DNA of 7,675 bases. It comes from an uncultured Flavobacterium sp. GTDB lineage: Bacteria > Bacteroidota > Bacteroidia > Flavobacteriales > Flavobacteriaceae. Positions 6,553 through 7,675 of this stretch are shown here, one piece after another. The position numbers and the translations under genes are program-made. Numbering within the stretch: the first letter of the stretch is position 1; the number at the start of each line of letters is the position of its first letter. Location: NCBI RefSeq assembly GCF_946220915.1, contig NZ_CAMIHH010000133.1:1-7675 (forward strand), given 5' to 3'. The notes beneath the pieces were generated by a model. That model was given only the letters and a program-made list of their open reading frames with translations, was not told the DNA's origin and made no database searches.

Positions 6553-7494
6553 TTACAATGTTAGCGAATAATAATCATGTGGATATACCCGGCAGCCAAG
6601 TTCCTCCTTTTGCTTCAGCAGGCCTTTGTTGTACACTTTGCCCTGCTGCTCATTTACCGTACCCATGTCAAAGAACTGCACTTCACCCTGGTACTTATGT
6701 ATCAGGTAAATGAACAGGTAATCCAGCGCCCTCATCTTTTCGCCCAATGCCGTTGTAGCGCCGTATTGCGATTTTACCACATTGCCAAAGTGGAACAGTG
6801 TAATGCCTGCCAGAATATCCTCTTCATGATAAATATTATATTGCAGGATATTACCTGGAAAACGTTCATGCAACAATTGTATTTCCGCTTTTGTATGCAC
6901 AGGTGCCACACCGTGCCGCCCACTGAGCCTTGGTACCAGCACCTGGTCCCAGAATATCCCAAAATCATCACTTGCCTTAATTTCAAAACCTGTAGCTGAT
7001 GCCTTCCTGAAGTTTTTCATCTTGCTTTTAGAAATTTGCAATGGCAAGGCATAGTCTATGGCAAGGTTCATGTCACTCCGGTACAATTGAGCGCCATTCT
7101 TAAACAGCAGATAACCGGCTTCGTTTGCAGGTTCCTTGTGGTATATGGAAATCACCTGCTTGATGTATATGCGGGCAATGCCTTCGGCTTTAAGCCAGTT
7201 TATAAGGGAATCGAATATAAGCTCTGTTTTTTCCACCCCAATGCTCCCTTGCAGGATCAGCCCCCCATAGGTAAGCCCCTGGTGCGAATGCAAGGCATCG
7301 CCTGCCCTGTTGGCCGGAAATACCGCAACGGGATTTTTCCCATCAAAGACTATCAGTGAACAATCTTCAAAACGGTCACTGTGGTACTCCATGAAATCAC
7401 GATGAAACAAGAACGTACCATTTTTTGACCTGGCAATAAATTCATTCCATTGTGCAAAATCCGAAGGCTGATATTTTTTTATGGTATATTTCAT
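6553..7494 (-). CDS. FemAB-like GNAT family N-acyltransferase
   Basis: A 313-residue protein with the double-GNAT look of FemAB-like (Acetyltransf_6 type) proteins that often sit in Bacteroidota glycan clusters. The N-terminal half has NGTFLFHRDFMEYHSDRF (25-42), then a strand PVAVFPAN (55-62) and HSHQGLTYGGLI (69-80). The C-terminal half has AGITLFHFG followed by the YGATT segment and ends with FDMGT (275-279), NKGLLKQKEELG (about 289-300) and HDYYSL, matching the C-terminal FemAB pattern of a small residue motif followed by a KxxxG helix. No signal peptide or membrane segment is seen. It probably transfers an acyl or aminoacyl group to an amino sugar or glycan intermediate, but acceptor and donor are not known. 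It lies 3 bases after the stop of the partial gene to its right and directly abuts wzx, so all three are likely one minus-strand operon. The start at 7494 gives the usual short lead into the first strand. Confidence 0.85.
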   Translation of the reverse strand: MKYTIKKYQPSDFAQWNEFIARSKNGTFLFHRDFMEYHSDRFEDCSLIVFDGKNPVAVFPANRAGDALHSHQGLTYGGLILQGSIGVEKTELIFDSLINWLKAEGIARIYIKQVISIYHKEPANEAGYLLFKNGAQLYRSDMNLAIDYALPLQISKSKMKNFRKASATGFEIKASDDFGIFWDQVLVPRLSGRHGVAPVHTKAEIQLLHERFPGNILQYNIYHEEDILAGITLFHFGNVVKSQYGATTALGEKMRALDYLFIYLIHKYQGEVQFFDMGTVNEQQGKVYNKGLLKQKEELGCRVYPHDYYSLTL

Positions 7495-7497
7495 ACG

Positions 7498-7675
7498 TCA
7501 GAATTTTTCGCGCACAATATTACCTTTTTCATCAATGAGCTTATAAACATTATTTGTGAAGCTTCCAAGCCTTATATTATAGCTTTCATCCTTTTCAAGA
7601 TGATCAATGTAGGAATTATTTTCGCTAAGGCAGGCAAATAAAATCCTGAATATATTGACCGATGTGTGCAGCCTG
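7498..7675 (-). CDS. C-terminal fragment of an unrecognised protein (partial at right edge)
   Basis: The minus frame ending with TGA at 7498-7500 is open to the edge of the window, giving the last 58 residues of a protein without a Met. The tail ends in LIDEKGNIVREKF and contains a hydrophobic helix-like stretch (VNIFRILFACL) followed by a polar region rich in Asn, Glu and Asp. I do not recognise the family. The stop lies 3 bases before the ATG of the GNAT gene, the same tight spacing as elsewhere in the locus, which is the main argument that it is a real gene and co-transcribed. By position it could be a sugar-modifying or sugar-nucleotide enzyme, but nothing in the fragment shows that. A plus-strand frame over the same bases (to 7641) is read as its shadow. 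Confidence 0.7.
   Translation of the reverse strand, partial: RLHTSVNIFRILFACLSENNSYIDHLEKDESYNIRLGSFTNNVYKLIDEKGNIVREKF

Noticed and set aside
6197..6571. 124-residue plus-strand open frame
   Set aside because: It is antisense to the N-terminal part of wzx and has no recognisable motif.
6577..6999. 140-residue plus-strand open frame
   Set aside because: It lies wholly antisense to the well-supported FemAB-like gene, and its translation shows no domain-like pattern.
7036..7359. 107-residue plus-strand open frame
   Set aside because: It is antisense to the FemAB-like gene and looks like a shadow frame.
7450..7641. 63-residue plus-strand frame at the right edge
   Set aside because: It is antisense to the GNAT start and to the partial minus-strand gene, whose frame stays open to the edge and ends 3 bases before the GNAT ATG. 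That spacing matches the other operon joints.
1..7675. CRISPR arrays, tRNAs, insertion sequences, long direct repeats
   Set aside because: Reading both strands showed no regularly spaced repeats, tRNA-like cloverleaf, transposase motif or terminal inverted repeats.

Overview
The window is a compact stretch of a surface-polysaccharide (O-antigen or capsule type) biosynthesis locus. It most likely comes from a Bacteroidota bacterium, probably a Flavobacterium-like member of the Flavobacteriia. The reasons are: no Shine-Dalgarno-like sequences before the starts, two or three candidate promoters of the Bacteroidota type (TTTG about 20 bases before TAnnTTTG), moderately AT-rich DNA, and protein families that are common together in Bacteroidota glycan clusters. 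The phylum assignment is an inference.

Layout. Bases 49-2595 hold three plus-strand genes in overlapping order: a GT2 glycosyltransferase, a zinc-ribbon SAM methyltransferase and a second GT2 glycosyltransferase. Bases 2582-4096 hold two minus-strand genes: a GT4 glycosyltransferase followed by an FdtA/QdtA-type dTDP-4-keto-6-deoxyglucose 3,4-ketoisomerase. Bases 4138-5280 hold one plus-strand GT4-like glycosyltransferase. Bases 5272-7675 hold a minus-strand run: the C-terminal end of an unrecognised gene at the right edge, a FemAB-like GNAT protein and a WzxE-like lipid-linked oligosaccharide flippase. Nearly every base is coding. The only spacers longer than a few bases are the left edge (1-48) and a 41-bp divergent spacer (4097-4137), so no gene-free stretch reaches 300 bases.

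How the genes fit together. The ketoisomerase would supply a 3-keto-6-deoxyhexose intermediate for a 3-amino-3,6-dideoxy sugar (dTDP-Fuc3NAc or dTDP-Qui3NAc). The four glycosyltransferases would assemble a repeat unit on a lipid carrier in the cytoplasm. The methyltransferase and the GNAT protein could decorate the glycan or a precursor, and Wzx would flip the finished unit across the inner membrane. RmlA, RmlB, the 3-aminotransferase, the N-acyltransferase, the initiating sugar-phosphate transferase and the Wzy polymerase are not in the window and must lie elsewhere if this reading is right.

The most notable structure is regulatory and architectural. The plus-strand blocks meet the minus-strand blocks tail to tail with overlapping stop regions (14 and 9 bp). 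The single divergent spacer carries two interlocked Bacteroidota-type promoter candidates that could not both be occupied at once. No CRISPR array, insertion sequence, tRNA or rRNA was seen, and I found no clear novel defence or mobile system.
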